A stretch of DNA of 64,000 nt from Bacteroides sp. Marseille-P3684 (GTDB lineage: Bacteria > Bacteroidota > Bacteroidia > Bacteroidales > Bacteroidaceae), in the NCBI RefSeq assembly GCF_900291465.1, contig NZ_LT985808.1, positions 1-64,000 on the forward strand. The letters run 5' to 3'. The position numbers and the translations under genes are program-made. Under the pieces are notes generated by a model that saw nothing but the letters and a program-made list of their open reading frames with translations, was not told the origin of the DNA and ran no database searches. Within the stretch, counting starts at the first letter, position 1, and the number at the start of each line of letters is the position of its first letter. Positions 16,240-28,618 of this stretch are shown here, piece after piece.

Positions 16240-19200
16240 ATGGCACGAAATTTTGGAAAAACCTGGTGGGGAGAACAGTGGCTGGGTGCATTGACGCACA
16301 TCGACTACGCCAACCGTATTCCACGCGGGGCTTCGTATGCACGCAAAGGAGCTGTAACAAAGCTTGCAATCAATAAAAATAAAGGAGAAATCAAAGCGAC
16401 TGTCCAAGGAACACGCAAATACAAGGTCCTCCTATCCCTTCCTCCTTGTTCTCCTACGAAAGTGAAACAACTGATTAACAAGATACTTTCCCAACCCATG
16501 ATCCTTTCACGCCTGTTGAATCGTGAGCTGGACCCAGCATTGTTGCAGATAGCTCAATCGATTCATCTCAATCTGTTTCCCCGGACGTGGAATGACCTTA
16601 AAATGAGTTGTAGCTGTCCGGACTGGGCTGTGCCGTGCAAGCACATTGCTGCAGCCATCTATAAGGTGAGCCAGGAAATCGATAACAATCCTTTCCTGAT
16701 CTTCGAATTGCATGGGGTCGATTTACTACAAGAGATACGAGACAGAGGCATTCGTCTGGATACGAAAGAGCTCCTGTCTCCCGTGGAATGGCACACATTG
16801 GTGCATCCGGATAAAGAGAGAGAAAGGACTTCAGTGCCCGAAAGATTCACGCCAGATATGTCCAACCTCCCTCCGATGGGAAAATTGCAATGCAAACTAT
16901 TGCAACCGTCCCCTGCATTTTATGACGCTGGAGATTTCCTGTCCATTTACCAGAAGGGCACGGAACGGTGCAGCCGGTTAGCAGCAAAACTCCAGAGGTA
17001 CGGAGTTCAGGCACTACCTCCCGAAGCTTACCAACAGGAAACGATATACCCATCCACAAAGTTACAAGTTCGTTTCAATGACCACGACCAGCCCTCCGCC
17101 CAGTTGTCAGACAATGCTATGGATGAGTCCCGAACCATATCTTTCTCTACACTGTTTGCCTCGCTGCTGAGCCTGAATCCTGATGACCTGGGTCGCTATC
17201 AACCCGAAGTGGAGCTACTCTATCAGGTAGCCCAGTGGGCACTGGGACTGTGGACTATGGGAGCCGTGGTTCCCCAAATAGTAAGCCTGCGGGAACAGAG
17301 CTATGTCGTCCGCTGGCTACCTACGCCACTGAACGAATATGTCTCCCGATGCTCGACCGAGCTTGACCGCGTACTGCCTGCAGGTCTAGTTGAGTATCAA
17401 GAAGGCGACCAAGCCCTGCCAGTGGAACATCCTGAACAGTGGCTGACATCGTTCTTCTTGAAACAAGTGCAGACATGGGCTGCTCCCACCACTTTGATTC
17501 ATCCAGTCAGCAACCTGTTCTTCGGGACAGGACCTGTATCATTCTCACAAATCGGAGAGAAGAACATTCCTGGTGGTATAAAAGCATGGACAGATTGCCT
17601 TTTCATGGGGAATCAACGTTTCCGCCCGCTTCTCCAAGTCGATGAGACCTCACACGGATTTGCTTTGTCCATCCAGGTAACGGATACTTCCTCTCAACAG
17701 TCCTTGCCAATCCCGCTATCCGTTATACTGTCAGACAAACAGTACGAAACCAGCCGCTATGAGATTCTGAAAGATTTATCCGTCTTGACCAAGAAGATTC
17801 CCAAGCTTACGGCTTACATGAATGAAGGGGCGACAGAACCTGTATTTCTCTCCATGCAGGATATCGTTCCTTTCCTTTTTGAAACAGTCCCCTTCATACA
17901 GCTCTTACAGGCTAAAGTCCTCCTTCCCCAATCCATGAAGCATCTGATACGGCCCAAAGTGTCGGTGCAGTTGTCAAAACGCGCTACGGACAGCCGAGCA
18001 TTTATCCGATTGGATGACCTGCTGACTTTCCACTGGCAGATAGCCTTGGGTGATGATTGCCTGCCGCCTTCAGAGTTTGAGAAGTTGTTAGGCAATGCTT
18101 CAGGCCTTATCCGCTATAAAAAGCAATACATCTATGTCGATGCCAATGATTTGGCACGTATCCGGAAGACAGTCAACGAAAGCAAACCGCTGTCCACCGC
18201 ACAGATGCTACAGGTAGCTCTGTCGGGCGAGTATGATTCCGCACCCGTCTTACTGACCCCTGAAGTGAAACAGCTGATTCAAGGATTAAGGGAACAGCGC
18301 GAAATAGCCCTTCCGGACAATCTGCATGCAACACTTCGCCCTTACCAACAGCGAGGATACGAGTGGATGTACCGCAACCTCCAACTGGGCTTTGGCTCCA
18401 TAATAGCTGATGACATGGGATTGGGGAAGACCTTGCAAGTAATCACATTGCTGTTGAAATTAAAGCAGGAAGGTGCACTTGTACAGAAAAAGGCCCTGGT
18501 AGTGGCTCCTACTGGATTGCTCACCAACTGGCAACAGGAAATCAAGCGTTTCGCTCCTTCATTGTCGGTCATGATGTATCACGGAGGAAAACGTTCTGTT
18601 GACACATTCACTGCTGATATCCTATTGACATCCTATGGCGTGCTACGCTCGGATTCCGCCCTCATAAAGAAAGAGCGATGGGAAATCATGGTCATTGACG
18701 AAGCGCAAAACATCAAGAATCACACGGCAGCCCAAAGCAAGGCAGTACGCAGCATTCCTGCAACTACCTACATTGCCATGAGTGGCACACCCGTCGAGAA
18801 TCGGTTATCGGAATTTTGGACACTGATGGACTTTGTAAATCATGGCTATCTGGGGACAGAGAAACAATTTAGTTCACAATATGCACAGCCCATCCAGTGC
18901 CATGGTGATCAGCAGGTCTGTGAACGATTCAAGAAAGTGACGGCTCCCTTCATCATGCGACGGTTGAAAACCGACAAATCCATCATCAGCGACTTGCCTG
19001 ACAAGATAGAACATGATGAATATATCCTACTGACACCCGGCCAGGCAGCACTCTACCAACAGACCTTGGAAGAGGCCATGAAAGGCATAGAAGACATCAA
19101 GGAGGGAGAAGACACCCAGGCAATGTTCAAACGACAGGGATTGATCCTCCAAATGATTATGGCCCTGAAGCAGATTTGTAACCACCCCACTCAGTTCTTA

Positions 19201-19743
19201 AAAGATGACAACAGAAAGGCAGAACTTTCAGGCAAGACGATGTGGCTCCTCGATTGGGTACAGAGTATTGTGGAGAGTCATGAGAAGGTGCTCATCTTCA
19301 CCCAATTCAAAGAAATGGGAGATCTGTTGTCGACTTTCATACAAGAGCGCTTGGGACAAGCCCCGATGTTCTATCACGGCGGTTGCACCATCAAACAACG
19401 CAACTCGATGGTGACTCGTTTCCAAAACGACCGCACCGAACAGGTATTCATCCTTTCACTCAAAGCGGCAGGGACTGGCCTAAATCTGACAGCTGCCACT
19501 CACGTCATCCATTATGATTTGTGGTGGAACCCGGCTGTAGAGGCACAAGCTACAGACCGTGCCTACCGCATTGGGCAACATAAGAATGTACAGGTACATC
19601 GCTTGATAACCCGAAATACTTTTGAGGAAAAAATAAGCCGGATGATTCAGGAGAAACGGCATCTCGCCGAATGGACTGTAACCTCCGGTGAGAACTGGAT
19701 AGGCAAACTTTCCAACCAAGAACTACGTGAGCTCTTCGGATAA
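16240..19743 (+). CDS. SWIM zinc-finger SNF2-family DNA helicase/translocase
   Basis: 1167 residues. The N-terminal part has a SWIM zinc finger, Cys124-x-Cys126-x6-Cys133-x-His135 (SCSCPDWAVPCKH). The C-terminal half is a SNF2 motor: LRPYQQRGYEWM, Walker A DDMGLGKT at about 722-729, VVAPTGLLTNW, the DEAQ box at about 818, SGTPVENRLSEFW, the YHGG region, LKAAGTGLNLTAA and the RIGQ motif VI near the end. Such proteins move along duplex DNA and remodel DNA-protein complexes; the SWIM finger may bind nucleic acid or protein. It is a single-gene unit between tRNA-Leu and rpoC and is less GC-rich than the operons to its left. A role in repair, transcription or defence cannot be separated by sequence. 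Confidence 0.88.
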   Translation: MARNFGKTWWGEQWLGALTHIDYANRIPRGASYARKGAVTKLAINKNKGEIKATVQGTRKYKVLLSLPPCSPTKVKQLINKILSQPMILSRLLNRELDPALLQIAQSIHLNLFPRTWNDLKMSCSCPDWAVPCKHIAAAIYKVSQEIDNNPFLIFELHGVDLLQEIRDRGIRLDTKELLSPVEWHTLVHPDKERERTSVPERFTPDMSNLPPMGKLQCKLLQPSPAFYDAGDFLSIYQKGTERCSRLAAKLQRYGVQALPPEAYQQETIYPSTKLQVRFNDHDQPSAQLSDNAMDESRTISFSTLFASLLSLNPDDLGRYQPEVELLYQVAQWALGLWTMGAVVPQIVSLREQSYVVRWLPTPLNEYVSRCSTELDRVLPAGLVEYQEGDQALPVEHPEQWLTSFFLKQVQTWAAPTTLIHPVSNLFFGTGPVSFSQIGEKNIPGGIKAWTDCLFMGNQRFRPLLQVDETSHGFALSIQVTDTSSQQSLPIPLSVILSDKQYETSRYEILKDLSVLTKKIPKLTAYMNEGATEPVFLSMQDIVPFLFETVPFIQLLQAKVLLPQSMKHLIRPKVSVQLSKRATDSRAFIRLDDLLTFHWQIALGDDCLPPSEFEKLLGNASGLIRYKKQYIYVDANDLARIRKTVNESKPLSTAQMLQVALSGEYDSAPVLLTPEVKQLIQGLREQREIALPDNLHATLRPYQQRGYEWMYRNLQLGFGSIIADDMGLGKTLQVITLLLKLKQEGALVQKKALVVAPTGLLTNWQQEIKRFAPSLSVMMYHGGKRSVDTFTADILLTSYGVLRSDSALIKKERWEIMVIDEAQNIKNHTAAQSKAVRSIPATTYIAMSGTPVENRLSEFWTLMDFVNHGYLGTEKQFSSQYAQPIQCHGDQQVCERFKKVTAPFIMRRLKTDKSIISDLPDKIEHDEYILLTPGQAALYQQTLEEAMKGIEDIKEGEDTQAMFKRQGLILQMIMALKQICNHPTQFLKDDNRKAELSGKTMWLLDWVQSIVESHEKVLIFTQFKEMGDLLSTFIQERLGQAPMFYHGGCTIKQRNSMVTRFQNDRTEQVFILSLKAAGTGLNLTAATHVIHYDLWWNPAVEAQATDRAYRIGQHKNVQVHRLITRNTFEEKISRMIQEKRHLAEWTVTSGENWIGKLSNQELRELFG

Positions 19744-19794
19744 TCCCCAATCGGTCATTAAGAACTTTGAGCGGTTCGATGGCCTATTCAGATT

Positions 19795-19832
19795 AAAAAA
19801 AGGCTGCCCCGAACGAACGGGACAGCCTTTCT
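19795..19832. terminator. Shared terminator between the helicase gene and rpoC
   Basis: AAAGGCTG-C-CCCG pairs with CGGG-A-CAGCCTTT around a 6-base loop. An A-run flanks the left side and TTTCTGTCTT the right. The two genes converge here and the hairpin can serve both. Confidence 0.85.
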
Positions 19833-19893
19833 GTCTTCAAATATATTACTGTAAATCGTGAGTTTTCACAAACTCGGTATGCGGTGTGAGGAG

Positions 19894-22800
19894 TTACTCC
19901 ACTTCGCTGTAGTCAAGCACATTCTTGCGGTTGGCAAGGATACGGTCGTATTCCTCTTTCGAGCCTACGATGATTTTGTCATACTCGCGCAAGCCCGTAC
20001 CGGCAGGAATCAGGTGACCGCAGATAACGTTCTCCTTCATACCTTCCAGCTTATCCACCTTACCGTTAATGGCAGCTTCGTTGAGCACCTTGGTCGTCTC
20101 CTGGAAGGAAGCGGCTGACATGAAGCTCGAAGTCTGCAATGCGGCACGTGTGATACCTTGCAGAATCTGCGTCGAGGTAGCAGGCACAGCGTCGCGCACT
20201 TGCACGAGACGGAGGTCACGACGCTTCAGCATACTGTTCTCATCGCGCAGCTTGCGTGCTGTGACAATCTGGCCCGGAACGAGTGTCTCTGAGTCACCCG
20301 CATCGGTAACGACTTTCTTGCCCCAGATGCGGTCGTTCTCCTCCATGAATTCGAACTTGTCGACAATCTGTTGTTCCAGGAAGCGGGTATCACCCGGCTC
20401 GTTGATTTCCACCTTGCGCATCATCTGACGCACGATGATTTCGAAGTGCTTGTCGTTGATCTTCACACCTTGCAGACGGTATACGTCCTGTACCTCATTG
20501 ACGATGTACTCCTGTACTGCCGTGGGACCCTTGATGGCAAGGATGTCAGACGGCGTGATGGCACCATCGGACAAAGGCGTACCGGCACGCACATAGTCGT
20601 TCTCCTGAACAAGGATCTGCTTGGACAACGGCACGAGGTACTTGCGGACATCACCGACCTTCGAGGTCACGATGATTTCACGGTTACCACGTTTCACCTT
20701 ACCCATGGTCACCTCACCGTCAATTTCGGAAACCACGGCGGGGTTCGACGGGTTACGTGCTTCGAACAACTCGGTAACACGGGGAAGACCACCGGTGATA
20801 TCGCCTGCCTTACCTACGGCACGCGGAATCTTCACAAGGATGTCACCCGGCTTCACGGTCTGGCCGTTCTCGACTACCACGTGACCGCCCACCGGCAAGT
20901 TGTACGTACGGATGAGCGAACCTTCTTCAGACATGATACGTACGGAAGGCACCTTGGTCTTGTCTTTCGACTCGGTGATGATGATTTCACGCAGACCGGT
21001 AGCTTCGTCCGACTCCACCTTGTAAGTCACACCTTCGATAACCGATTCGAACTCAATCTTACCGGCAGCTTCGGTGATGATTACGGCGTTGAACGGATCC
21101 CACTTGGCAATCAACTTGCCTTTCTCTACCACTTCGCCGTCGTTGGCATAAAGCTTCGAGCCGTAAGGCACGTTGTGGGTCGAGAGTACAATGTTGGTAT
21201 TCGGGTCGATGAAGCGTACTTCAGCCAGACGGCCTACGACAATCTTCACCGGTTCACCAGTCTCTTCTACGGTATCCACCGTACGCAGCTCCTCAAACTC
21301 CAGACGGGCGTCATGTTTTGCCACAATGCTGGCATTGGCAGCCAAGTTACCGGCGATACCACCGGCGTGGAACGTACGCAGCGTCAACTGTGTACCCGGC
21401 TCACCGATGGACTGTGCAGCGATGACACCGACAGCCTCTCCCTTGTGTACCATCCGGCTGGTGGCGAGGTTACGTCCGTAGCACTTCGCACACACACCCT
21501 TCTTGGACTCACAGGTCAATACCGAGCGGATTTCAACGCTCTCAATCGGGGAGTCTTCAATCTTCTGGGCAATCTCTTCGGTGATTTCTTCACCGGCTGC
21601 CACAATGAGTTCACCCGTAGTCGGGTGGATAATATCGTGAACGGAAACACGTCCGAGGATGCGTTCATACAGGGTAGCGATGACCTCATCGTTGTTCTTC
21701 AACGCGGTACATACCAAGCCACGGAGTGTTCCACAGTCTTCTTCATTGATAATCACGTCGTGCGACACATCGACCAGACGACGAGTCAGGTATCCGGCAT
21801 CGGCAGTCTTCAATGCAGTATCCGCCAAACCCTTACGGGCACCGTGGGTAGAGATGAAGTACTCCAACACGGACAAACCTTCCTTAAAGTTCGAAAGAAT
21901 CGGGTTCTCGATGATCTGTGCACCTTCTGCACCGGCCTTCTGCGGCTTGGCCATCAAACCACGCATACCGGACAACTGACGAATCTGCTCTTTAGAACCA
22001 CGGGCTCCGGAATCCAACATCATGAATACGGAGTTGAATCCCTGGTCGTCGGCAGAAATGGTCTTCATCAGGATGTTCGACAAGTCGTTGTTGACGTGTG
22101 TCCATGTATCGATGACCTGGTTGTAACGTTCGTTGTCGGTGATGAAACCCATGTTGTAGTTCATCATGATTTGCTCCACCTCCTCGTTTCCTCGTTTTAC
22201 CAGTTCTTCCTTCTCCTTTGGGATGATGATATCGCCCAAGTTGAACGACAGACCTCCCTTGAATGCCATGTAGTAACCCAGGTTCTTGATACCATCCAGG
22301 AAGTCGGCTGCACGTGCCACACCGACGCGCTTGATTACGTCGCTGATGATGTCGCGCAAAGATTTCTTCGAAATGATGGTATTGATGAATCCGGCTTCAA
22401 CAGGAACAATCTCATTGAAGATGACACGACCGACCGAAGTCTCACGCATCACTTTGACAATGTTGCCATTCTCGTCCAGGTCTTCTACGATGACTTTCAC
22501 CGGAGCATGGATATCGACCTTGCCCTCGTTGTAAGCAATCAAGGCTTCTTCCGGACCATAGAAAATCAGGCCTTCGCCCTTGGCACCCTTACGCAGCTTG
22601 GTGATGTAGTACAGACCAAGCACCATATCCTGTGCAGGCACAGTAATAGGCGCACCGTTGGCAGGGTTGAGGATGTTGTGCGACTGGAGCATCAGCATCT
22701 GTGCTTCCAGGATAGCCTCGTTGCTCAGCGGCAAGTGGACCGCCATCTGGTCACCGTCGAAGTCGGCGTTGAACGCCGTACATGCCAACGGGTGCAGCTG

Positions 22801-24177
22801 GATAGCCTTGCCTTCAATCATCTTCGGCTGGAATGCCTGGATACCCAGACGGTGCAATGTCGGCGCACGGTTGAGCAATACCGGGTGACCCTTCATCACA
22901 TATTCCAGGATGTCCCAGATAATCGGTTCCTTGCGGTCTACAATCTTCTTGGCAGACTTCACGGTCTTCACGATACCGCGCTCGATCAGCTTACGGATGA
23001 TGAACGGTTTGTAGAGTTCGGCAGCCATCAGCTTGGGAATACCGCACTCGCCCATCTTCAACTCCGGACCAACGACAATAACCGAACGTGCGGAGTAGTC
23101 GACACGCTTACCCAACAGGTTCTGACGGAAACGTCCCTGCTTACCCTTCAAGCTGTCGGAGAGTGATTTCAACGGACGGTTGGCATCCGTCTTCACCGCA
23201 CTCGACTTACGGGAGTTGTCAAACAGAGAGTCCACAGCCTCCTGGAGCATACGCTTCTCGTTACGCAGAATGACTTCAGGTGCCTTAATCTCAATCAGAC
23301 GTTTCAGACGGTTGTTACGGATGATGACACGACGGTAGAGGTCGTTCAAGTCGGAAGTGGCGAAACGTCCGCCATCCAACGGAACCAAGGGGCGCAATTC
23401 AGGCGGGATGACCGGCACGATGCGGATAATCATCCACTCCGGCTTGTTGCGTCCACGCGATGCACGGAACGACTCAACCACCTGCAGACGTTTCAAGGCT
23501 TCCGTCTTGCGCTGTTGGGAAGAATCACTGTTGGCACGGTCGCGCAACTCATAGGACAGTGCATCCAGGTCCAGCGAAGCCAGCAGGTCATAGATGGCTT
23601 CCGCACCCATTTTAGCAATGAACTTGTTGGGGTCAGTGTCTTCGAGCATCTGGTTCTCCCGGGGAAGGGTATCCAGAATGTCCAGATATTCCTCTTCAGA
23701 GAGGAGGTCATATTTGTTGATGCCGTCTTCAGCCTTCACACCCGGCTGAATGACAACGTAACGTTCGTAGTAGATAATGGAATCAAGCTTTTTGGTCGGC
23801 AATCCGAGCAGGTAGCCAATCTTGTTGGGCAATGAGCGGAAATACCAGATATGTGCCACCGGAACGACGAGCTGGATGTGTCCCATACGCTCACGACGTA
23901 CTTTCTTCTCGGTCACTTCCACACCACAACGGTCGCAGACAATGCCCTTGTAACGGATACGCTTGTACTTTCCGCAATGGCATTCATAGTCTTTCACCGG
24001 ACCGAAGATACGTTCGCAGAACAGACCGTCGCGTTCCGGTTTGTAAGTACGGTAGTTAATGGTTTCAGGTTTCAGCACCTCGCCGCTCGAATTCTCAAGG
24101 ATTTCTTCGGGAGAAGCCAAACCGATGGAGATTTTAGTAAAGTTACTCTTTATCTTTGTTTCTTTTCTGAAAGCCAT
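19894..24177 (-). CDS. rpoC: RNA polymerase beta' subunit
   Basis: 1427 residues. The N-terminal zinc site is visible ([13 protein letters not shown] then CDRCGV). The catalytic magnesium loop [12 protein letters not shown] lies near residue 470. A second zinc site, [14 protein letters not shown], lies near 900, and the trigger-loop region [16 protein letters not shown] follows. With rpoB it forms the catalytic core that transcribes all genes. The frame is open further upstream, but [13 protein letters not shown] at 24177 is the conserved start and lies in the 102-bp gap after rpoB. Last gene of the ribosomal-protein/rpo operon. Confidence 0.97.
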   Translation of the reverse strand: MAFRKETKIKSNFTKISIGLASPEEILENSSGEVLKPETINYRTYKPERDGLFCERIFGPVKDYECHCGKYKRIRYKGIVCDRCGVEVTEKKVRRERMGHIQLVVPVAHIWYFRSLPNKIGYLLGLPTKKLDSIIYYERYVVIQPGVKAEDGINKYDLLSEEEYLDILDTLPRENQMLEDTDPNKFIAKMGAEAIYDLLASLDLDALSYELRDRANSDSSQQRKTEALKRLQVVESFRASRGRNKPEWMIIRIVPVIPPELRPLVPLDGGRFATSDLNDLYRRVIIRNNRLKRLIEIKAPEVILRNEKRMLQEAVDSLFDNSRKSSAVKTDANRPLKSLSDSLKGKQGRFRQNLLGKRVDYSARSVIVVGPELKMGECGIPKLMAAELYKPFIIRKLIERGIVKTVKSAKKIVDRKEPIIWDILEYVMKGHPVLLNRAPTLHRLGIQAFQPKMIEGKAIQLHPLACTAFNADFDGDQMAVHLPLSNEAILEAQMLMLQSHNILNPANGAPITVPAQDMVLGLYYITKLRKGAKGEGLIFYGPEEALIAYNEGKVDIHAPVKVIVEDLDENGNIVKVMRETSVGRVIFNEIVPVEAGFINTIISKKSLRDIISDVIKRVGVARAADFLDGIKNLGYYMAFKGGLSFNLGDIIIPKEKEELVKRGNEEVEQIMMNYNMGFITDNERYNQVIDTWTHVNNDLSNILMKTISADDQGFNSVFMMLDSGARGSKEQIRQLSGMRGLMAKPQKAGAEGAQIIENPILSNFKEGLSVLEYFISTHGARKGLADTALKTADAGYLTRRLVDVSHDVIINEEDCGTLRGLVCTALKNNDEVIATLYERILGRVSVHDIIHPTTGELIVAAGEEITEEIAQKIEDSPIESVEIRSVLTCESKKGVCAKCYGRNLATSRMVHKGEAVGVIAAQSIGEPGTQLTLRTFHAGGIAGNLAANASIVAKHDARLEFEELRTVDTVEETGEPVKIVVGRLAEVRFIDPNTNIVLSTHNVPYGSKLYANDGEVVEKGKLIAKWDPFNAVIITEAAGKIEFESVIEGVTYKVESDEATGLREIIITESKDKTKVPSVRIMSEEGSLIRTYNLPVGGHVVVENGQTVKPGDILVKIPRAVGKAGDITGGLPRVTELFEARNPSNPAVVSEIDGEVTMGKVKRGNREIIVTSKVGDVRKYLVPLSKQILVQENDYVRAGTPLSDGAITPSDILAIKGPTAVQEYIVNEVQDVYRLQGVKINDKHFEIIVRQMMRKVEINEPGDTRFLEQQIVDKFEFMEENDRIWGKKVVTDAGDSETLVPGQIVTARKLRDENSMLKRRDLRLVQVRDAVPATSTQILQGITRAALQTSSFMSAASFQETTKVLNEAAINGKVDKLEGMKENVICGHLIPAGTGLREYDKIIVGSKEEYDRILANRKNVLDYSEVE

Positions 24178-24279
24178 ACTTGTTTGATTATAATGTAAAG
24201 AGTTTAAAGAGTTGTATATTGGTAGAAGATTGGGATTCGGAAGGATCCCGTCACTTCCGAATCTCAATCACATATCAGA

Positions 24280-27200
24280 TTATTCCAGCGTGATGCTCAA
24301 AGCCAGACCTCTCAACTCATGCAGCAATACGTTGAGCGACTCGGGGATACCCGGGGTAGGCATCGGCTCGCCCTTCACAATGGCTTCATAAGCTTTCGAA
24401 CGTCCAACGACATCATCGGACTTAATGGTCAAAATCTCTTGCAGGATATGGGCAGCACCGAAGGCTTCAAGTGCCCAAACCTCCATTTCTCCGAAACGCT
24501 GACCACCGAACTGTGCTTTACCACCCAAAGGCTGTTGGGTAATCAATGAGTACGGACCAATGGAACGTGCGTGCATCTTGTCTTCAACCATGTGACCGAG
24601 CTTCAGCATGTAGGTCACACCGACGGTTGCCTGTTGGTCAAATGCCTCACCGGTTCCACCGTCATACAAGGTCGTCTTGCCATAGCGGGGCAGACCGGCC
24701 TTATCGGTCCATTCATTCAGGTCATCCAGGGTAGCACCGTCGAAAATCGGTGTTGCAAACTTCACACCGAGCTGCTTTCCGGCACGTCCGAGAACTGCCT
24801 CGAAAATCTGACCGATGTTCATACGCGAAGGCACACCCAGCGGGTTCAGTACGATATCTACCGGAGTACCGTCTGCCAGGAACGGCATGTCTTCCTGACG
24901 AACCACACGTGACACGATACCCTTGTTACCGTGACGTCCGGCCATCTTGTCACCGACACCGATCTTACGCTTCTTGGCAACGTATACCTTCGCCATCTGC
25001 ACGATTCCGGCAGGAAGTTCATCACCGATTGTGATGGCAAACTTCTTGCGCTTCAACTCTGCATCCAGCTCTTTGTATTTCTTCAGGAAGTTGATGATCA
25101 AGTCGCGGATCATGTCGCTCTTGTGCTCATCAGCCACCCACTTGCTCAACTGAACGGCGGTGTAGTCCAAGCCTTCCAGGTCGCGACGGACAAACTTGGC
25201 ACCCTTGGCAATGATTTCCGTACCCAGGTAATCCTTCACGCCCTGTGACACCAGACCGTCGGTCAACGTCATCAGCTTGTCTACCAGGATACCCTTCAGG
25301 TCAGCCACCTTGGCATCAAACTCTTCATCGATTTTCGGCAACAGGGCCTTGTCTGCCATCTTCGAGCTACGGGTCTTGATTGCACGCGAGAACAGGCGCT
25401 TGTCGATAACCACACCCTTCAACGACGGAGAAGCCTTCAACGAGGCATCCTTCACGTCACCTGCCTTGTCACCAAAGATGGCGCGCAGCAGTTTCTCTTC
25501 CGGTGAGGGGTCAGACTCACCCTTCGGCGTAATCTTACCAATCAGGATATCGCCCGGCTCGATGCGTGCACCGACACGTACGATACCGTTCTCATCCAAA
25601 TCTTTGGTGGCATCTTCGCTCACGTTGGGGATATCGGAAGTCAATTCCTCCATACCGCGTTTGGTCTCGCGCACTTCCAATGAGAACTCTTCCACATGGA
25701 CGGAAGTCAGGATATCTTCACGGACAACACGTTCGTTCAGCACGATGGCATCCTCATAGTTATATCCCTTCCAAGGCATGTAAGCCACCAGCAGGTTCTT
25801 ACCCAAAGCCAGCTCACCGTTCTCGGTAGAGTATCCCTCGGTCAGGATATCGCCTTTCTTCACACGTTGACCCTTGTCGCAAATCGGACGCAAGTCAATG
25901 GTCATATTCTGGTTCGTACGACGGAACTTGGGAATGCGGTATTCCTTCAAGGCCGGTTCGAAACTTACAAACTCTTCATCCTCCGTCCGGTCATAAAGGA
26001 TGCGGATGGTCGTGGCATCCACGAACTCGATCACACCATCTCCCTCGGCTGTAATCTGCGTACGGGAATCCTCACACAACTGCTTCTCGATACCGGTACC
26101 CACAATCGGAGCCTCGGTACGGAGCAAAGGTACTGCCTGGCGCATCATGTTCGAGCCCATCAATGCACGGTTCGCATCGTCATGCTCCAAGAAGGGAATC
26201 AACGAAGCTGCGATAGAGGCAATCTGCTGGGGCGACACATCCATCAGTTCTACCTGTCCCGGTTCAACTACCGGATAATCTGCATCCTGACGAGCCTTGA
26301 CCTTGCTGCGGATGAACGTACCGTCGTCATTCAACGGCGCGTTGCCCTGAGCAATAATCTTGTTCTCCTCTTCTTCAGCAGTCAGATAGACAATATGTTC
26401 ATTATCCAGGTCCACCTTGCCGTCACCGACTTTACGGTAAGGCGTTTCGATGAAGCCCAGATCGTTAATCTTAGCATAAACACACAACGAAGAAATCAAA
26501 CCGATGTTCGGTCCTTCCGGTGTTTCAATCGGACACAAACGGCCGTAGTGGGTATAGTGCACGTCACGCACCTCGAATCCTGCACGGTCACGCGACAGAC
26601 CGCCGGGACCCAACGCAGACAGACGACGTTTGTGGGTAATCTCGGCCAGCGGGTTTGTCTGGTCCATGAACTGTGACAAGGCGTTAGTTCCGAAGAAGGA
26701 GTTGATCACCGAAGAAATCGTCTTCGCATTGATCAGGTCTGTCGGAGTAAACACCTCATTATCGCGTACGTTCATGCGCTCACGAATCGTACGTGACATA
26801 CGAGCCAGACCGATGGCAAACTGGTTGGCGAGCTGTTCACCAACCGTACGCACACGACGGTTGCTCAAGTGGTCGATATCATCAACGACGGCTTTCGAGT
26901 TGACAAGCTCGATAAGGTACTTGATGATTTCGATAATATCTTCTTTCGTAAGCACTCTGACATCCATATCGGTGGAGAGGTTCAGCTTACGGTTGATTCT
27001 GTAACGTCCTACGTCACCCAAGTCATATCTCTTCTCCGAGAAGAACAGGTTGTTGATGACCTCACGTGCACTGGCATCATCAGCCGGGTCAGCGTTACGC
27101 AACTGACGATAAATGTACAGGATGGCTTCCTTCTCCGAGTTGCTCGGGTCTTTCTGGAGCGTATTGAAAATGATGGAATAGTCCGACTGGTTAGCCTCCT

Positions 27201-28092
27201 CCTTATGAATCAGCACCGTGGATACGCCCGATTCGATGATTTCATCAATGTGCTCCTGTTCCAAGATGGTCTCACGGTCAATGATGACCTCGTTACGTTC
27301 AATGGAAACCACCTCGCCGGTATCTTCGTCTACAAAGTCTTCCACCCATGTCTTCAATACACGAGCAGCCAGCTTACGCCCAATATATTTCTTTAAGGTT
27401 GTCTTGTTGACCTTGACTTCTTCCGCCAGATTGAAGATTTCAAGAATATCCTTGTCATTCTCAAAACCGATAGCTCTCAACAACGTGGTGACAGGCAGTT
27501 TCTTCTTACGGTCGATGTAAGCATACATCACATTGTTGATGTCTGTGGCAAATTCAATCCAAGAACCTTTGAAGGGGATGATACGTGCCGAATAAAGTTG
27601 GGTACCATTGGCGTGTACGCTCTGTCCGAAGAACACGCCGGGCGAACGGTGCAGCTGTGAAACGACAACACGTTCGGCACCATTGATAATGAACGTTCCA
27701 TTATCCGTCATGTAAGGAATGGGGCCCAAGAAGACATCCTGTATCACTGTGTCGAAATCCTCATGATCCGGGTCAGTACAATACAATTTCAGTTTGGCTT
27801 TCAAGGGCACACTATATGTCAGTCCACGCTCCAGACATTCAGCGATAGAGTAACGGGGCGGGTCAATGTAGTAGTCCAAGAACTCAAGAACAAAATTATT
27901 TCTTGTGTCAGCAATGGGGAAGTTCTCCGCAAAGACCTTATACAAGCCGTCATTTTTACGCATTTCAGGAGGCGTATCCAGCTGCAAAAAGTCGCGGAAT
28001 GACTTCAATTGTACTTCCAAGAAATCCGGATAAGGCATCGGATTTTTGATAGAAGCAAAATTAACTCGTTGATTTACAGTATTTGAAGACAT
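24280..28092 (-). CDS. rpoB: RNA polymerase beta subunit
   Basis: 1270 residues with the family's full architecture. The rifampicin-binding region is clear ([26 protein letters not shown]), as are FIETPYRKV, the EGYNYEDA-like stretch [15 protein letters not shown], and the C-terminal [21 protein letters not shown]. It pairs with rpoC. The gap after rplL is 105 bp and holds a terminator-like hairpin that may set how much transcription enters rpoBC. Confidence 0.97.
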   Translation of the reverse strand: MSSNTVNQRVNFASIKNPMPYPDFLEVQLKSFRDFLQLDTPPEMRKNDGLYKVFAENFPIADTRNNFVLEFLDYYIDPPRYSIAECLERGLTYSVPLKAKLKLYCTDPDHEDFDTVIQDVFLGPIPYMTDNGTFIINGAERVVVSQLHRSPGVFFGQSVHANGTQLYSARIIPFKGSWIEFATDINNVMYAYIDRKKKLPVTTLLRAIGFENDKDILEIFNLAEEVKVNKTTLKKYIGRKLAARVLKTWVEDFVDEDTGEVVSIERNEVIIDRETILEQEHIDEIIESGVSTVLIHKEEANQSDYSIIFNTLQKDPSNSEKEAILYIYRQLRNADPADDASAREVINNLFFSEKRYDLGDVGRYRINRKLNLSTDMDVRVLTKEDIIEIIKYLIELVNSKAVVDDIDHLSNRRVRTVGEQLANQFAIGLARMSRTIRERMNVRDNEVFTPTDLINAKTISSVINSFFGTNALSQFMDQTNPLAEITHKRRLSALGPGGLSRDRAGFEVRDVHYTHYGRLCPIETPEGPNIGLISSLCVYAKINDLGFIETPYRKVGDGKVDLDNEHIVYLTAEEEENKIIAQGNAPLNDDGTFIRSKVKARQDADYPVVEPGQVELMDVSPQQIASIAASLIPFLEHDDANRALMGSNMMRQAVPLLRTEAPIVGTGIEKQLCEDSRTQITAEGDGVIEFVDATTIRILYDRTEDEEFVSFEPALKEYRIPKFRRTNQNMTIDLRPICDKGQRVKKGDILTEGYSTENGELALGKNLLVAYMPWKGYNYEDAIVLNERVVREDILTSVHVEEFSLEVRETKRGMEELTSDIPNVSEDATKDLDENGIVRVGARIEPGDILIGKITPKGESDPSPEEKLLRAIFGDKAGDVKDASLKASPSLKGVVIDKRLFSRAIKTRSSKMADKALLPKIDEEFDAKVADLKGILVDKLMTLTDGLVSQGVKDYLGTEIIAKGAKFVRRDLEGLDYTAVQLSKWVADEHKSDMIRDLIINFLKKYKELDAELKRKKFAITIGDELPAGIVQMAKVYVAKKRKIGVGDKMAGRHGNKGIVSRVVRQEDMPFLADGTPVDIVLNPLGVPSRMNIGQIFEAVLGRAGKQLGVKFATPIFDGATLDDLNEWTDKAGLPRYGKTTLYDGGTGEAFDQQATVGVTYMLKLGHMVEDKMHARSIGPYSLITQQPLGGKAQFGGQRFGEMEVWALEAFGAAHILQEILTIKSDDVVGRSKAYEAIVKGEPMPTPGIPESLNVLLHELRGLALSITLE

Positions 28093-28137
28093 CTGTTAAT
28101 GAATTTGTAGAACTTAATTTAATTATAGACACAAAAA

Positions 28138-28171
28138 GGTTAAGAACCCCTAAGTAGTGAGGTTCTTAACC
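28138..28171 (-). terminator. Attenuator-like hairpin between rplL and rpoB
   Basis: On the minus strand GGTTAAGAACC and GGTTCTTAACC make a perfect 11-bp stem with a 12-base loop, directly followed by TTTTTG. It looks like a rho-independent terminator inside the operon. In E. coli partial termination in the same gap lowers rpoBC relative to rplL; the same role is inferred here. Confidence 0.75.
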
Positions 28172-28197
28172 GAGTTACCTGATTACTCAGGCTATTC

Positions 28198-28575
28198 TTA
28201 TTTAAGTTCAACTTCAGCGCCAGCTTCTTCCAAGGTCTTCTTCAATGATTCAGCTTCGTCCTTAGCAAGACCAGCCTTCACTGTGCTAGGAGCACCGTCT
28301 ACCAAGTCTTTAGCTTCTTTCAAGCCAAGGCCGCAAGCTTCTTTCACAGCCTTAACGACTTGCAATTTAGCTGCGCCTGCGCTCTTCAACACTACGTCGA
28401 AGGAAGTCTTCTCTTCAGCAGCAGCGGCACCACCGGCAGCGGGACCAGCAGCAACTGCTACAGCTGCAGCAGCAGGTTCAATACCATATTCTTCTTTCAG
28501 GATAGTTGCCAGTTCATTAACTTCTTTTACTGTCAAGTTAACCAATTGTTCTGCAAAAGCTTTCAAATCTGCCAT
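28198..28575 (-). CDS. rplL: 50S ribosomal protein L7/L12
   Basis: 125 residues. The N-terminal dimerisation helices ([21 protein letters not shown]) are joined by an Ala/Gly-rich hinge (about 35-55) to the C-terminal factor-binding domain ([40 protein letters not shown]). It forms the ribosomal stalk with L10 and recruits EF-Tu and EF-G, the former encoded in the same block. It follows rplJ by 43 bp. Confidence 0.97.
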   Translation of the reverse strand: MADLKAFAEQLVNLTVKEVNELATILKEEYGIEPAAAAVAVAAGPAAGGAAAAEEKTSFDVVLKSAGAAKLQVVKAVKEACGLGLKEAKDLVDGAPSTVKAGLAKDEAESLKKTLEEAGAEVELK

Positions 28576-28618
28576 TTTTGTATGATTTTAATTGTTTATT
28601 ACTAATTGATTTTGATAA

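Noticed and set aside
15990-19750. Integrated island using tRNA-Leu as attachment site
   Set aside because: I saw no second copy of the tRNA 3' end on the right and no integrase beside it; the Xer-like recombinase at 33234 sits in a housekeeping context.
20371-23166. A 931-codon frame antisense to rpoC
   Set aside because: A by-product of rpoC codon use. The opposite strand carries an intact beta' subunit with catalytic motifs.
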